Part shown: positions 1-11,900 of the stretch, one piece after another | Layout: each line of letters starts with the position of its first letter | Position numbering within the stretch: the stretch's first letter is position 1 | Source of the DNA: Mallotus nudiflorus | Taxonomy: Eukaryota > Streptophyta > Magnoliopsida > Malpighiales > Euphorbiaceae | Assembly: GCA_947683625.1 (NCBI GenBank) | Contig: CANTUR010000425.1 | Span: 868,001-932,000 of the forward strand | Length of the DNA: 64,000 nt | Reading direction: 5' to 3' | Notes under the pieces: generated by a model | The model's input: the letters and a program-made list of their open reading frames with translations, nothing else | Told to the model about the DNA's origin: nothing | Databases searched by the model: none | Program-made: the position numbers and the translations under genes

Positions 1-936
1 AAATTACTTTATTTCCAAAAAATTATCAAAAATTTACGAAAAACATAAAAATGTTACTTTACTTTTTTTGAAATAATAATATTTTGCAGAATTATAATTT
101 TTTTTATAACTTGACATATTTTTTTATAAATCATTACATTGCAAAAAATTCAATCATTTTTTATGAAATAACATTATATTTTCTAAATGTAAGAATTAAT
201 ATTTTTTACTATAACTTGATTTATTTTTATAAACTATTACTATTTTTTCTTAACTTAAAATGCTTTTATGTAAAATTTGTTAAAATAATTTCAATTTATA
301 TAATTATAATAATTATAATAATTAATTTCATAAAAAATGATTTATTTTTTTACAGTACAATAATTTAATGTAAAATATATCAAGTTATAATTGAAAAAAT
401 ACTTTCATTTTTATATTTATAGAAAATGATGTTATTTTACAAAAAAAATACAAAAGTTTTCAATTTTTCGTAAAAAAATTCTTAAACAAAGTATATTACT
501 TTGTTTTAAAACAAATAAGCATAAAAAACACCGTCATAACAAATTAATCCCCAAAAAAAATAATTTAATTATTTTCAACATTATTTAAAATGTTTATATA
601 ATATTTTTAAATTTAAATAAAATGTATAAATAATTGAAGGGAAAATTTTGTAAAATACAGTAATTTTTTCAATTTAGCTTGCTCATAAGTTTTTTATTCT
701 GAATGAATCAAATTGAATTAATCACAATTTAATGGACTATAAGTATAATAATTTTATGTTATGGTTTGTTCGAAATAATATTAATTACTCCGTGAATTTG
801 AAACAGAGTTGGAAGAAATGGTTTGATCATCTTATTTTTCTTTCTCGAACCAGAGATCCATGAATTGGAATCCCAATCCCAATTCAATGATTTATGAAAA
901 AACCACAATGCAATAACTAATATGCCCCTTCCTTAT
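1..936. other. AT-rich sequence without a recognisable gene
   Basis: This stretch is dominated by A and T runs. Its reading frames are low-complexity (Phe, Ile, Tyr and Asn rich) and match no family I recognise. It ends where a Tekay LTR remnant starts. It is probably decayed intergenic or transposon-derived DNA. Confidence 0.5.
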
Positions 937-3850
937 TGTCACAACTCAAACTAGAAGTTATGACCGGTGCTAGAAAACGGAAACTCTTTCGAATTCGGAA
1001 CCCGTAGTAAACCTTAAAAAATAAAATTATGCAATAAATAAATAAAAAGTACGACAGAATTAAAATTTTTTGAATCAATATATAAAATAAATACTCAAAA
1101 TTCTTTCATAAATAAATATATTCATACAATGTTCAGATACAACTCTCTGAGTATTAAATATCAAAATAAAATAATACTCTTCTAATACAATAACACTACT
1201 ACTGCAGTTTCTAGAATACAAATCAGAGTTTAAAATATAAATTTATATAAAATAGCCGAGACGGAAGAATACTAACGAGAAACTCTACTACTAAGGTCTG
1301 ACGATATAGGATCTCCTGAAAAAAATAATTGAGGGGGGTCAGACCTCACTGAGTAAATTATTATACTATATATACATGTAATCTAAACCATAACAGTCAG
1401 GCATTCATATATATATATGTATATACACACATTTCACACAAATGTCAAACTCTGCTTTTATAAATATAATAGATGTAGAAAACATTTATTTTAATACATG
1501 AATTATCAAATAGAACTCTATTAATCGCAACCTCAATCAATCATATCATCACTCTAGCCATATAGGCTCACTTAAATCCAAATAGATCATTTATTCCATT
1601 CTAGATAGTAGACTGGCCCCGAGACACTAAGTCAACCGAGCTCTAGCAATCTGATTGTCAGTGTGATTGGCCCCGAGACACTTGGTCAACTGAGCTCCAG
1701 CAATCACACTCTCAATCACATCATATCTCAATCAAATCAATCAAATCATAATCACCACAATTAATTCCTCACTCATACCTAAATCTATTGCACCAGTACA
1801 TACACGGTCCTAGTACTGCCCACTAAAAAGCACGTTCTATTGATATCTTTCATTTAAAATAAATCATTCATATGGATAAATAAATAATGTAGAATAATAA
1901 ACATAATGATAAAATAAATCATATATATACTAGAAATATACCCAAAATAAACTAAGTATATTTCGAGTATATATATGTCAGATAAATTCAAATCAATTAT
2001 AATATATATCGAAAATAAAACCATATATATACTGGAAATATACCTAAAATAAACTAAGTATATTTCAAGTATATATATGTAAAATAAATCTAAATAAATC
2101 ATGAAATATACTAAAAAAATAAACCAATAGTATATTATAAACATGTTAAGTTTAAATCAACAATTAAACATGCATTTATTTAAGAATATACCTAAAATAT
2201 ACTAAAAATATACCTAAAATATACTAATCATTTAAATAAACAATTATAAATAAACTTACATTTAAAACATGTATATGTATTAAAATATACTAAAAATAAA
2301 CCTAATTATACCAAATCATATCATAATTTAAACCATTGTTAAAAGCATATAATAAAAATGAAAAATCCTAAATCATGCATTCTATATGCAATACATATAT
2401 ATACAGTATAATAACTCACAGATTTGCGCTCCACGAGACAAACTCGGCGGGCCTGGTCAGTTAGGCCTCGGTCTCAGCGCAGCTAGAAAAATAAAATAAC
2501 ATTAACAATTAGAATAAACTTCTAATTCTACGCTTCTAGGATTACTACAGAAAGACTCAATCAAAAATTCAAAACTAGACTCGGATCAATTGTCACATTT
2601 TACAAGAAATCTATCGAAATTTTGGCAGGGTCTCCTCTATAAAATGGACATCTCCCTACAAAAGTAGAGTCGATCCTGCACATAAAACACACTTTTTAAA
2701 TCACAAAACACAATACCTCGAGTTGAGACCCTAAACTCCACAAATCTCCAACCGAAGTTCGTAATACACAAACAAACAATATTAAACAGTAAAATAATAA
2801 AAATCATCAAGAACCCATAAAAATATTTAAAAACCTTTATTTTTCAATTAAAACATAAAAGTTTAATTTAAATAATATTTGATAATAAAAATTCATAAAT
2901 GAATAAAATTCCCATTTTGCAATTAAATTAACATAAATTGCAAATAACATTTAAAATCACAATTTATCATAAAAAAAAAATAATAAAACACACATTTAAT
3001 CTCAATATAACAAACACACTTATTATTTACATAATATTTCCAAAATTATCACAATTTAACTAATAAGATCTCAAATATTATATAATATTAATAAAAATTC
3101 AATTTTACAATTATTCAACATAACATAATAAAGTTCACATTTAATTGCTTAAATAGTTTAATTATATAATAAAATTAGTTTGAAACCCATTTTATTTCCA
3201 AAATAATATATTATTTGAAAACAATTTTTGAAAAATAGTATTAATTGGTTAAAAATAGTAATTAATTTGTAAAAATCATTTTAATACCTTAAATAATTAT
3301 AAAATCAACTAAACATAATATTTAACTATAATTAACATAAAATTACACATTTATCCCTATAATATAAAATATCCAATATACAAAATAATTTCCTCAAAAA
3401 TTATATAAAATCATTAAAATTATTTAATCATCATATAATATACTAATATTAACCAAAACACTTATTTAACCAATAATTTCTATAAAAATACATATTTAAT
3501 CTAATAATTCCAAAATAGACATAAATTGTATAAAATTCCATAAAAAGTATATAAATTCATAAAAATTATTTTATCAATAAATAATATTTTAATATCAACT
3601 CAAGCACACAATTAAACTTAAAATTCAACCAAAATACTCATTTAACTCAATTATCCAATATTTACATAAACTAAAAATATTCATAAAAATTATATAATAA
3701 TCCCAAAAATTAATTTCTCAATACCAAAATTAATAAAAATATATAATAACAATAATTTTACCAAATTCATAATTTATATAATTTATTTTCGAAAATTCAC
3801 TAAATAATAATAAAATATTCAAAATACCCATTTATTCAAAATTATTTAGA
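937..3850 (-). mobile_element. Decayed Tekay-type LTR fragment, left arm of an inverted pair
   Basis: The segment begins TGTCACAACTC, a decayed form of the TGTCACGACCC terminus seen in the better copies of this LTR family in the window. It keeps the family landmarks in order: the block ending GACCTCACTGAGT near 1,350, the doubled GAGCTC/AGTGTCTCGGGG module near 1,620-1,700, the GGCCTGGTC block near 2,450 and the hairpin module near 2,590-2,670. Homology fades near 3,850, so roughly the last two thirds of an LTR in minus orientation remain. No target duplication matches its partner at 5,565. It is clearly older than the solo LTRs to the right. About 110 bp of unassigned AT-rich sequence follows before the second arm. 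Confidence 0.7.
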
Positions 3851-3964
3851 AAAATAAACAAAAAATATATATGAGTAGATTGAGATGCATACTTCAACAT
3901 TTCTAAAAGAAATAATCAATAAACAATCAAACTCAACCTTAAAAAAAATAAAAACCAAAATAGG

Positions 3965-5565
3965 TCTCGTTGTATTCGAAATGTGTTTTCTTGCAGGACC
4001 AGCTCTACTTTTTAAGTAGAGAGATATCCATTTTACAAGGGAAGTTCTGCCGAATTTTTGGTAGAATTCTCGTAAAACATGACATTCGGTCAAATTCCTA
4101 TTCCTTGTCTGTGTCTAGAATTCTAGATGAGTCTCTAGAAATTACGTTAGATTTATTCTAATTTTCGTGTTAATATTTTATTTGTTAGTTGCACCAAGAC
4201 CGAGACCTAGTGGACCAGGCCCGTCAGACCCGTCTCGTGAAGCACATAACTGTGAGTTGTTATTTTATATATACGTGTATTTAGGTTGCATGTTTTTAGA
4301 AATGTATGTTTTTAATTGTATGAATTATGTATAAATGATTTAATAAACACTTAAGTATATTTTAGGTATACTTTTAGTTATATTTTTTTATATATCTTGA
4401 ATTAAATGCATGTTTTACCTTTAATTTATACCTAAGTTGTTTTTAAGTATATATATGGTTTATTTTTTGTTTATTTTATAATTGAACTGTATTTGTTTGA
4501 CATATATATTCTCAAAATATACTTGGTTTATTTTTGGTATATTTCTAGTATATATATGGTGTATATTGCCATTTAAATTAATATCATGCATCATTTATTT
4601 TACGAATGTATGAGTTTATTTTAAATGAAGGATATCAACAGAACGTGCTACCTAATGGGCAGCACTAGGACCGAATACGTACTGGTACGACGATAGATTG
4701 TAGGTTAAATTACTAACCTATTTATGGATATTGATTAAATTGATTTGATTGATGTGAGATGTGATTTGAGAGTGTGATTGCTAGAGCTCGGTTGACCAAG
4801 TGTCTCGGGGTCAATCACACTGACAGTTAGACTGTTGGAGCTCGTTGACTTAGTGTCTCGAGGCCAGTCTACTGTCTAAATAGAACAAGTGAATTTATTT
4901 GGAATAAATGAGCCTGTATGGCTAGAGTGTTGTTTAATACCATTTGAGGTTGCAATCATTTAGGGTTCTATTTAATCCTTCATAAGTGGAAAATTTTTCA
5001 GTATTGAATAAAGTGATTTCAACATCTGTGTGTATTTGTCTGTATCTATATTTATTATATATATTCTGTTGAGTGCATGCATTTGACATTTAGTTATGCA
5101 TGTATATATGTTATAATAATTCACTCGGTGAGATTTGACTCCCCTTTGTTGATATTTTTTTCAGGAGAGTCTTCGTCTTCAGACCTCAGTAGCAGGCCTG
5201 TACGCCAAATTTCTTTCGCTCCGACCTTATTGTGTAAACTGCTTACTTGAGTTTATTATGTATTTTAGACACTGTAGTAGTTGTTGTAGTGAGTTGTATG
5301 TAATATATATGTATGAGATTTAAATTTCAAAAGTTTGAACCGAGAATTTGTATGGAAGGATTTTATGTTATATGAGATGGATTATGTTATTAAATGAGTT
5401 GATGAACTATTATCTCACTTTTGAGATTTAATTCCGCTGCATAATGTTTTATTTATTTTATTATATTGCATGCTTTTATATTTTAAAGGCTTGATACGGG
5501 TTATAGATTCAAAACAATTCTCGTTCCCTAGCACCAGTCAAGACCTCCTATTTTGGGTCGTGACA
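3965..5565 (+). mobile_element. Decayed Tekay-type LTR fragment, right arm of an inverted pair
   Basis: This is the terminal half of the same LTR family in plus orientation. It starts close to the acceptor-like TTGCAG near 3,995, continues through the hairpin module (about 4,005-4,080), the block near 4,640-4,680 and the doubled module near 4,780-4,860, and ends GGGTCGTGACA at 5,565. It lies opposite the fragment at 937-3,850, giving arms of about 1.6 kb around a spacer of roughly 1.2 kb. The bases after 5,565 do not repeat those before 937, so the pair did not arrive as one simple insertion. Confidence 0.7.
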
Positions 5566-5799
5566 AGTTTAAAAAGAAAGTAAAGAAATTAGAATACCAC
5601 CCAAAAGAAAAAAAATTTAAAACTATTTTTTTGACTAAAGTTACAACTACAAAATTAGAAAATTAATAAAATTGTAAAACTAATCATTAGCAAAGAGTAA
5701 GGAAAAAATAACATCAAAATGTATAAATATAAAATTTTATTATTAAGAAATTATAATTCGACATACAAAATCATTTCATTCATGTGAAAAAAATTATAA
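5566..5799. other. Short AT-rich spacer, probably the target DNA of the copia element
   Basis: This interval lies between the inverted LTR pair and the copia element. It holds no coding signal. Its last bases plus GAAAT form the left side of the copia insertion site, and the matching GAAAT follows the element at 33,207. Confidence 0.5.
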
Positions 5800-5804
5800 G
5801 AAAT

Positions 5805-5991
5805 TGTTGACCATTTGCATGATCAAACTCTAAATTTGGAATTTGAAAAACAATTTTTATACTAATAATTTCAATTAAGTATGTAGGGAATTATATACCA
5901 AACATATACACTTTCGAATAAATAGTGATTTTTCGGGCAAATTGAACCTCTAAGATTCAAGAAGGCTTTCGACATTTTTAGAGATCTTAAA
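5805..5991 (+). repeat. Copia 5' LTR, first part
   Basis: This is the first 187 bp of the copia 5' LTR, starting TGTTGACCATTTGCATG and matching the start of the 3' LTR at 31,910. It is interrupted at 5,991 by a solo Tekay LTR. The target TTAAA (5,987-5,991) is repeated at 12,458-12,462. Confidence 0.9.
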
Positions 5992-6869
5992 TGTCACGAC
6001 CCAAAACAGGGGCCATGACCGGCGCTAGGGAACGAGAATTCTTTCGAATCCGGAACCCGTAGCAAGCCTAAAATAAAATAACACATGCAATATTAATAAT
6101 AACACAATCAAGTAAAATACTGTATAGCGGAATAAAATCATAAATATAAAAATAATAATCCACCACGGGATTTAAATCAAATCCTCATCTCATATATATA
6201 AATAAACTTTTAATACAAATCCAGTTCAAATATTTAAAGTACATCTCTCACGACTTTATACAACTACTGCAGTGTCTAGATTATAAAAATAAAACTCAAG
6301 TGAGCAGTTTACATAAAAAAGTCAGAGCAGAAGAAATCCAGCGTACAGGCCTGCTACTGAGGTCTGAAGGCGATGACTCTCCTGAAAAATAGTCAACGGA
6401 GGGGAGTCAGACCTCACTGAGTGAATGTAATATCCCGTATTTTTTTTAAATATTTTTACACTGTACCGAGATATACAGTGTTAATAATTTTTGTATATAT
6501 ACTATGATATTTTTACGAGTTGATGTGTATTTAAAATCTATTTTAATTATTGTGTATTATTTATAGTGCTTTACGTAAAATTTTCCTGAGACTTTCATTT
6601 TCGGGGAAATTTTCATGTAAATAATTTATTATTAATTATTTTAAATATATTTTCGGACTTGCATGAACTCATACGTATTTTTAAATTACTAAATAAAGCC
6701 TATGTGTGTATATATTTATTTAATTAGGGTTTAGTATTTTACCCTAATATTTTATTAATTAATTAATTATTTTATTGTTATTTAATTATTTTTAATTAAT
6801 ATTAAATTTTAAAATATTAAATATTAAGTGTGTGGGTGTGATTTTTTTCAAATATTTTATTAAAATTAT

Positions 6870-6980
6870 TTTTTTATTATTTTTCTTTTTTTTCTTTTTC
6901 TTTTTTTTTTCTTTTTTTTTTTCTTTTCTTTTCTTTTTCTTTTCTTTTCTTTTCTTTTTCTTCTTCTTCCTTCTTCCTTC
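6870..6980 (+). repeat. Pyrimidine-rich low-complexity tract within LTR copy B
   Basis: About 110 bp of almost pure T and C with CTTTT units precede the GC-rich leader-like block of copy B. Other copies have mixed AT sequence with a TATATATA core here, so the tract seems to be an expansion in this copy. It creates a spurious lysine-rich frame on the minus strand. Confidence 0.7.
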
Positions 6981-7219
6981 CCTGTGCCCGACCACTCCCT
7001 CACCACCAACCACCGTCTGTCACGCCGTTCCCCTACCGTCGGTGTGCCTCCCGACTTACCACCTTCGTCCTCAGTCGTTCCCCGCCGCCAGCAGCCTTCT
7101 TCCCTGGCGTCGGCAACCCTATTTTCTTCTTTTGGCCAAAACTTCTTCTCCTGGCCGTCGACCACGATTTCAGCCACCGTTTTCGACACCGCAGGTCTCT
7201 TTCTTCTCCTTGAGCTCCG

Positions 7220-8139
7220 GTGAGTGTGATTCTAGCTTTGGTTTGAGCTTAAATGGTCTTGATTTGCTTAGGTTTTGATTTTTCGAATTCGGCCATATTA
7301 GGGTTTTTGATTTTTTTGAGCTTCGAATTGATTGATTCATGAAAAATCCAGTCACAAATGTTGATCCTAGTAGCTTAATCTACATGTATGAATTTTTGTG
7401 GAATTTTTGGAGATTTTTTGGATTTTTGGGTATTTTTGAATATTTTAATATTATTTTCTAATTTTCTGAAATTAATTATTTAAATTATGAAATTGTGTTT
7501 TATGGTTAAATTAGGTGTTGAAATGAATTATAGGAATTTATTTGGAATTTTTATGAATTTCTAAGTATTTATTTTGAATTATTTGAGTTTATGTAATTTT
7601 GGGAAAATTAGGTTAAATGTGTTTTTATTTGAATTTAATTGGTTAATTGAGTTTAATTATTGATATTATTGATAAATATGTTGAGAAAATTAATTTTGGA
7701 TAATTATACTATTTTTGGTGAATTTTTGAAGTAATTATAGTATATTTATATATATAAGGGCATTTTGGTAATTTTACATAAAATTGGCTAAAAATGTAAT
7801 TTAATTGGTTTTAATAGTTATTTAAGGTATAAAAATGATTTCTACAAATTATTTAGTATTTTTAACTAATTAAAACTATTTTTCGTGAATTATTTTCAAT
7901 TATATATATAATATACGATTTTTCTAATAAAATGAGTTTTTATCGGTTTTTAATATGTTTAAAGGTTAATTATGTAATTTCTACCTATAAAATGTATTTC
8001 TATGTTATAAGGATATTTTTGGTATTTCCTGAATTGTTCTGTGTTTGTGGACACCGGTCGGTAGACTATAGTTTGGAGTCCGACCGAGGGGTTGTGAATG
8101 AGATGTGGTGTTTTATTTTCGAAGTGTGTTTCTTTGTAG
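7220..8139 (+). other. Candidate intron conserved in the Tekay LTR family (shown in copy B)
   Basis: The 5' boundary reads CCG|GTGAGTG directly after the GC-rich block. The 3' boundary is TTTCTTTGTAG. The same pair recurs in minus orientation in copies A and D and in the LTR at 44,684-47,924, and as 58,357-59,463 in the younger subfamily. Most other copies read TTTGCAG at the acceptor; copy D reads TTTGCAAG. The interval is AT-rich while the flanks are not. Splicing is inferred from conserved boundary consensus only. Confidence 0.4.
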
Positions 8140-8145
8140 GGTCGG

Positions 8146-8222
8146 CTCTACTCTTTTAGTAGAGAGATGTTCGTTTTATAGGGGAGGTTCTATCGAATTT
8201 TCGGTAGAATTCTCGTAAAACG
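8146..8222 (+). other. Candidate structured RNA module in the Tekay LTR (copy B)
   Basis: A hairpin CTCTACT/AGTAGAG (8,146-8,164) is followed by a longer stem CGTTTTA/TAAAACG (8,172-8,222) that encloses ATAG/CTAT. Equivalent modules occur in every LTR copy in the window. The first stem changes in matched pairs between copies: CTCTACC/GGTAGAG at 51,130-51,150 and CTCTACTC/GAGTAGAG in copies A, D and the LTR at 44,684. Its function is unknown. Confidence 0.45.
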
Positions 8223-8890
8223 TGATGTCCGATCGAACCCTAATCTCAATTTTGTGTTTAATATTCTAGATCGAATTCTAGGATTTCTGTTAGGGTTATT
8301 CTGATTTTTGTCGTTATTGTTTGTTTAGTTGCGCCGAGATCGAGGGCTAGTGGACCAGGCCCGTCGGACCCATCTCATGGAGCGCACTAGGGTGAGTTAC
8401 TATTTTATATATATGTGCTTTAGGATGCATAATTTTAGAAATACATGTTTCATTTTGACTAAAAATGCATAAATAATGTGATTTGTATTTAAGTATATTT
8501 TTGGTATATATTAAATTATATGCATGTTTTGTAAATAAAATATATTTAAAATGTTTCTAAATATATTTCTAGCTTATTTTACAATTTGATTGGATTTATT
8601 TGACGTATATATACTCGAAATATACCTGATTTACTTTCGATATATTTCCAGTATATATATGGTTTATGTTGTTATTTTATTTAAATTCATGCATCATTTA
8701 TTTGTGAATGAATGTTTTATATTTATTAATGAAGGATATCAATAGAACGTGCTACCTAGTGGGCAGCACTAGGACCGAGTACGTGTCGGTGCGCTTATAG
8801 CAAATAGGCTATACTACTAACTATTTTGTGGATATTGAATGGAATTGATTTATTTGATGTGTGAGATATGGTATGGGGGTGTGATTGCTG

Positions 8891-8990
8891 GAGCTCGGTT
8901 GACCAAGTGTCTCAGGGCTAATCACACTGGCAGTCAGATTGCTGGAGCTCGGTTAACTTAGTGTCTCGGGGCCAGTCTACTGTCTAAATG
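8891..8990 (+). repeat. 54-bp tandem module within the Tekay LTR
   Basis: Two units begin GAGCTCGGTT at 8,891 and 8,945, each followed by AGTGTCTC. The same doubled unit is present in all copies of this subfamily. The younger element at 50,828-60,798 has three analogous units with TGCCTCGGT and GCTCTCGGGGACC (51,670-51,860 and 60,000-60,190). Confidence 0.75.
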
Positions 8991-11900
8991 GATTAAGTGG
9001 ATATATTTGGATCAAGTGAGCCTTAATGGCTAGAGTGTTGTCTAACACTGTTTTCGAGGTTTCGATATCATAGGGTTCTATTTGATCCTTCATAAAAGAT
9101 GATTTTCAATAAAATATATATAAAATGATTTTATTGCATCTGTGTGTATTTGCCTGTATATATACATATTAGATATATACTGTTGACTGTATGCATTATC
9201 ATTTAGTGTGTATGTATATATATTATAGTAATTCACTCGGTGAGGTTTGACTCCCCTCCGTTGATAATTTTTCGGGAGAGTCAACATCTTCAGACCTCAG
9301 TAGCAGGCCTATACGCCGAATTTCTTCCGCCCGGCTTCTTTGTGCAAACTGCTTACTTGAGTCTTATTTTTATAATCTATACACTGCAGTAGTTGTAAAT
9401 TAAATTATGGGATTTCATGTATTTTATTTATGTGAGGTATTGTATCATGTGAAATGGATTTGTACTAAAAGATTTATATATATGAGATGAGATTTAATTT
9501 AAATCCAGTTGGTGAAAATACTATTGTGATATTTATGATTTTCATTTCTGCTGCATTTGATATTGTTATTATTATTATTGCATGTTTTATTTTATTTTTA
9601 GGCTTGCTACAGGTTCCGGATTCGAAAGAATTCCCATTCTCTAGCGCCGGTCATGGCCCCTGTTTTGGGTCGTGACAGTGAATTACTGTAATATATATAC
9701 ATGCATACTAAATGACAATGCATACAATCAACAATATATATATAATATGAATGTATACAAGCAATTACACACAGATGCAATAAAATCATTTTATATATTT
9801 ATTGAAAATCACTGTTTATGAAGGATCAAATATAACCCTAGAATATCGCAACCTCAAAACAATGTTAAACAACACTCTAGCCATACAGGCTCACTTATTC
9901 CAAATATATTCACTTAATCCTTTAGACAGTAGACTGGCCCCGAGACACTAAGTCAACCGAGCTCCAACAGTCTGACTATCAGTGTGATTGGCCCCGAGAC
10001 ACTTAGTCAACCGAGCTCCAGCAATCACACTCCCAATTCATATCTCACACATCAAATAATTATATCCAATCAATATCCACAAATGGTTAGTAATATAGCC
10101 TAAATGCTATAAGCGTACCGATACGTACTCGGTCCTAGTGCTACCCACTAGGTAGCATGTTCTATTGATATCCTTCATTGAAATATAAAACATTCATTCA
10201 TAAAAATAAATGATGCATAAATTTAAATATAATAGCAACAATAACCATATATATATACTAGAAATATGCCAAAAGTAAACCATGTATATTTCGAGTATAT
10301 ATACGTTAAATAAATCCAATATAATTGTAAAATAAACTAAATATATATTTAAAAATATTTTAAATATAAATGTTTAATAAAGCATGCATAAAATTTAAAA
10401 TATACCAAAAAAAACCAAAAATAAACTAAAAATAAACTTAAGTATTAATTAAACTATTTATGCATATTTAATCCAAATAGAATGTATATTTCTAAAATCA
10501 TGCACCCTAGAGCACATATATATAAAATAGCAACTCACACTTAGTGCGCTCCTCGAGATGGGTCCGATGGGCTTGGTCCACTAGGCCTTGGTCTCGGCGC
10601 AACTAAACAAATAATAAATAACAGACATCAGAATAAACCTAACAGAAAATCCTAGAAACTCAATCTAGAATATTAGACACAAAATCAAATTAAGGTTTGA
10701 CCGGACATCACGTTTTACGAGAATTCTACCAAAATCCGACAGAACCTCCCTTGTAAAATGGACATCTCTCTACTCAAAGAGTAGAGTCGGCCCTGCAAAG
10801 AAACACACTTTAAAAAATAGACACAGAAACACAATCACAACCCCTCGGTCGAACTCCAAACTACAGTTTACCGACCGGGGTCCACAATTCACAAAACAAG
10901 ATAAAAATACCAAAAATACCCTTATATCATAGAAATACATTTAATAAGTAGAAATTACGTAATTAACCCTAAAACATATTAAAAACCGATTAAAAACTCA
11001 TTTTATTAGAAAAATCGTATATTATATATATAATAGAAAATAATTTATGAAAAATAGTTTTAATTAGTCAAAAATACTACATAATTTGTAGAAATCATTT
11101 TTATACCCTAAATAGCTATTAAAACCAATGTAATTACATTTTTAGTCAATTTAGGGTAAAATTACCAAAATATCCCTATATATATAAATATACTAAAATT
11201 AATCCAAAAATTCACCAAAATAATATAATTGCAAAAAATTAATTTTCTCAACATATTTATCAATAATATCAATAAATAAACTCAATTAGCTAATTAATTT
11301 CAATTAAAAACACAATTAACCCTATTTTATCAAAATTACATAAACTAAATAAATTCAAAATAAATACATAAAAATTCACAAAAATTCAAAATAAATTTCT
11401 ATAATTCATTTCAACACCATATTTATCATAAAACACAATTTCATAATTTATTTAATTAATTTTTGAAAATTAGAAAATAATAATAAAATATTCAAAAATC
11501 AAAATAAATTCCAAAAATTCAAACATGTATATTAAGCTAAGGGAAACAACATTTTTGAAGGAAATTTTCATGAATCAATCAATTCGAAGTTCAAAAAAAT
11601 CAAGAACCCTAATATGGCCGAATTGCAAAAAAATCAAAACCTAAGCAAATATAGACCATTTTAAGTGAAAAAAAGCTTGGAATCACACTCACCGGAGCTC
11701 AAGGAGAATAAAGAGACTGGCGGTGTCAAAAATGGTGGCCGAAAACGCCGTGAACGACGATGAGAATGAATTTCGGCTTTCCGACGATATCAAGCTCCTC
11801 CGACGCCGGAAATGGACTCTGCTGGTGGCGGAACAGCTGGAGGAAGGAGGTGGCACACTGATGGTAAGAGAATGGCGTGACAGTGGCTGAATTCCCGTGA

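Larger units (their letters stand above)
6426..9677 (+). mobile_element. Solo Tekay LTR (copy B), plus orientation, nested in copy A
   Basis: The copy runs from TGTAATATCCCG to GGGTCGTGACA, 3,252 bp, flanked by the duplication GTGAA (6,421-6,425 and 9,678-9,682). It sits inside copy A of its own family in the opposite orientation. There is no internal region, so it is a solo LTR. In order it shows a pyrimidine tract (6,880-6,980), a GC-rich block (6,980-7,215), a donor-like CCGGTGAGT at 7,220, an acceptor-like TTTCTTTGTAG ending at 8,139, a hairpin module (8,146-8,222), a 54-bp tandem module (8,891-8,990) and a second hairpin (9,242-9,298). The open frames in the GC-rich block look like chance. 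Confidence 0.93.

Noticed and set aside
84..368. 94-codon frame in AT-rich DNA
   Set aside because: Its composition is almost only Phe, Ile, Tyr, Asn, Leu and Lys, as expected from AT-rich noise.
1854..2144. 96-codon frame in the decayed LTR fragment
   Set aside because: It is made of the repeated TATATAC/TATATTTC segments of the LTR and is not conserved in other copies.
6792..7189. Lysine/arginine-rich frames on the minus strand
   Set aside because: They arise from the pyrimidine tract and GC-rich leader-like block of a solo LTR. Other copies do not keep these frames.
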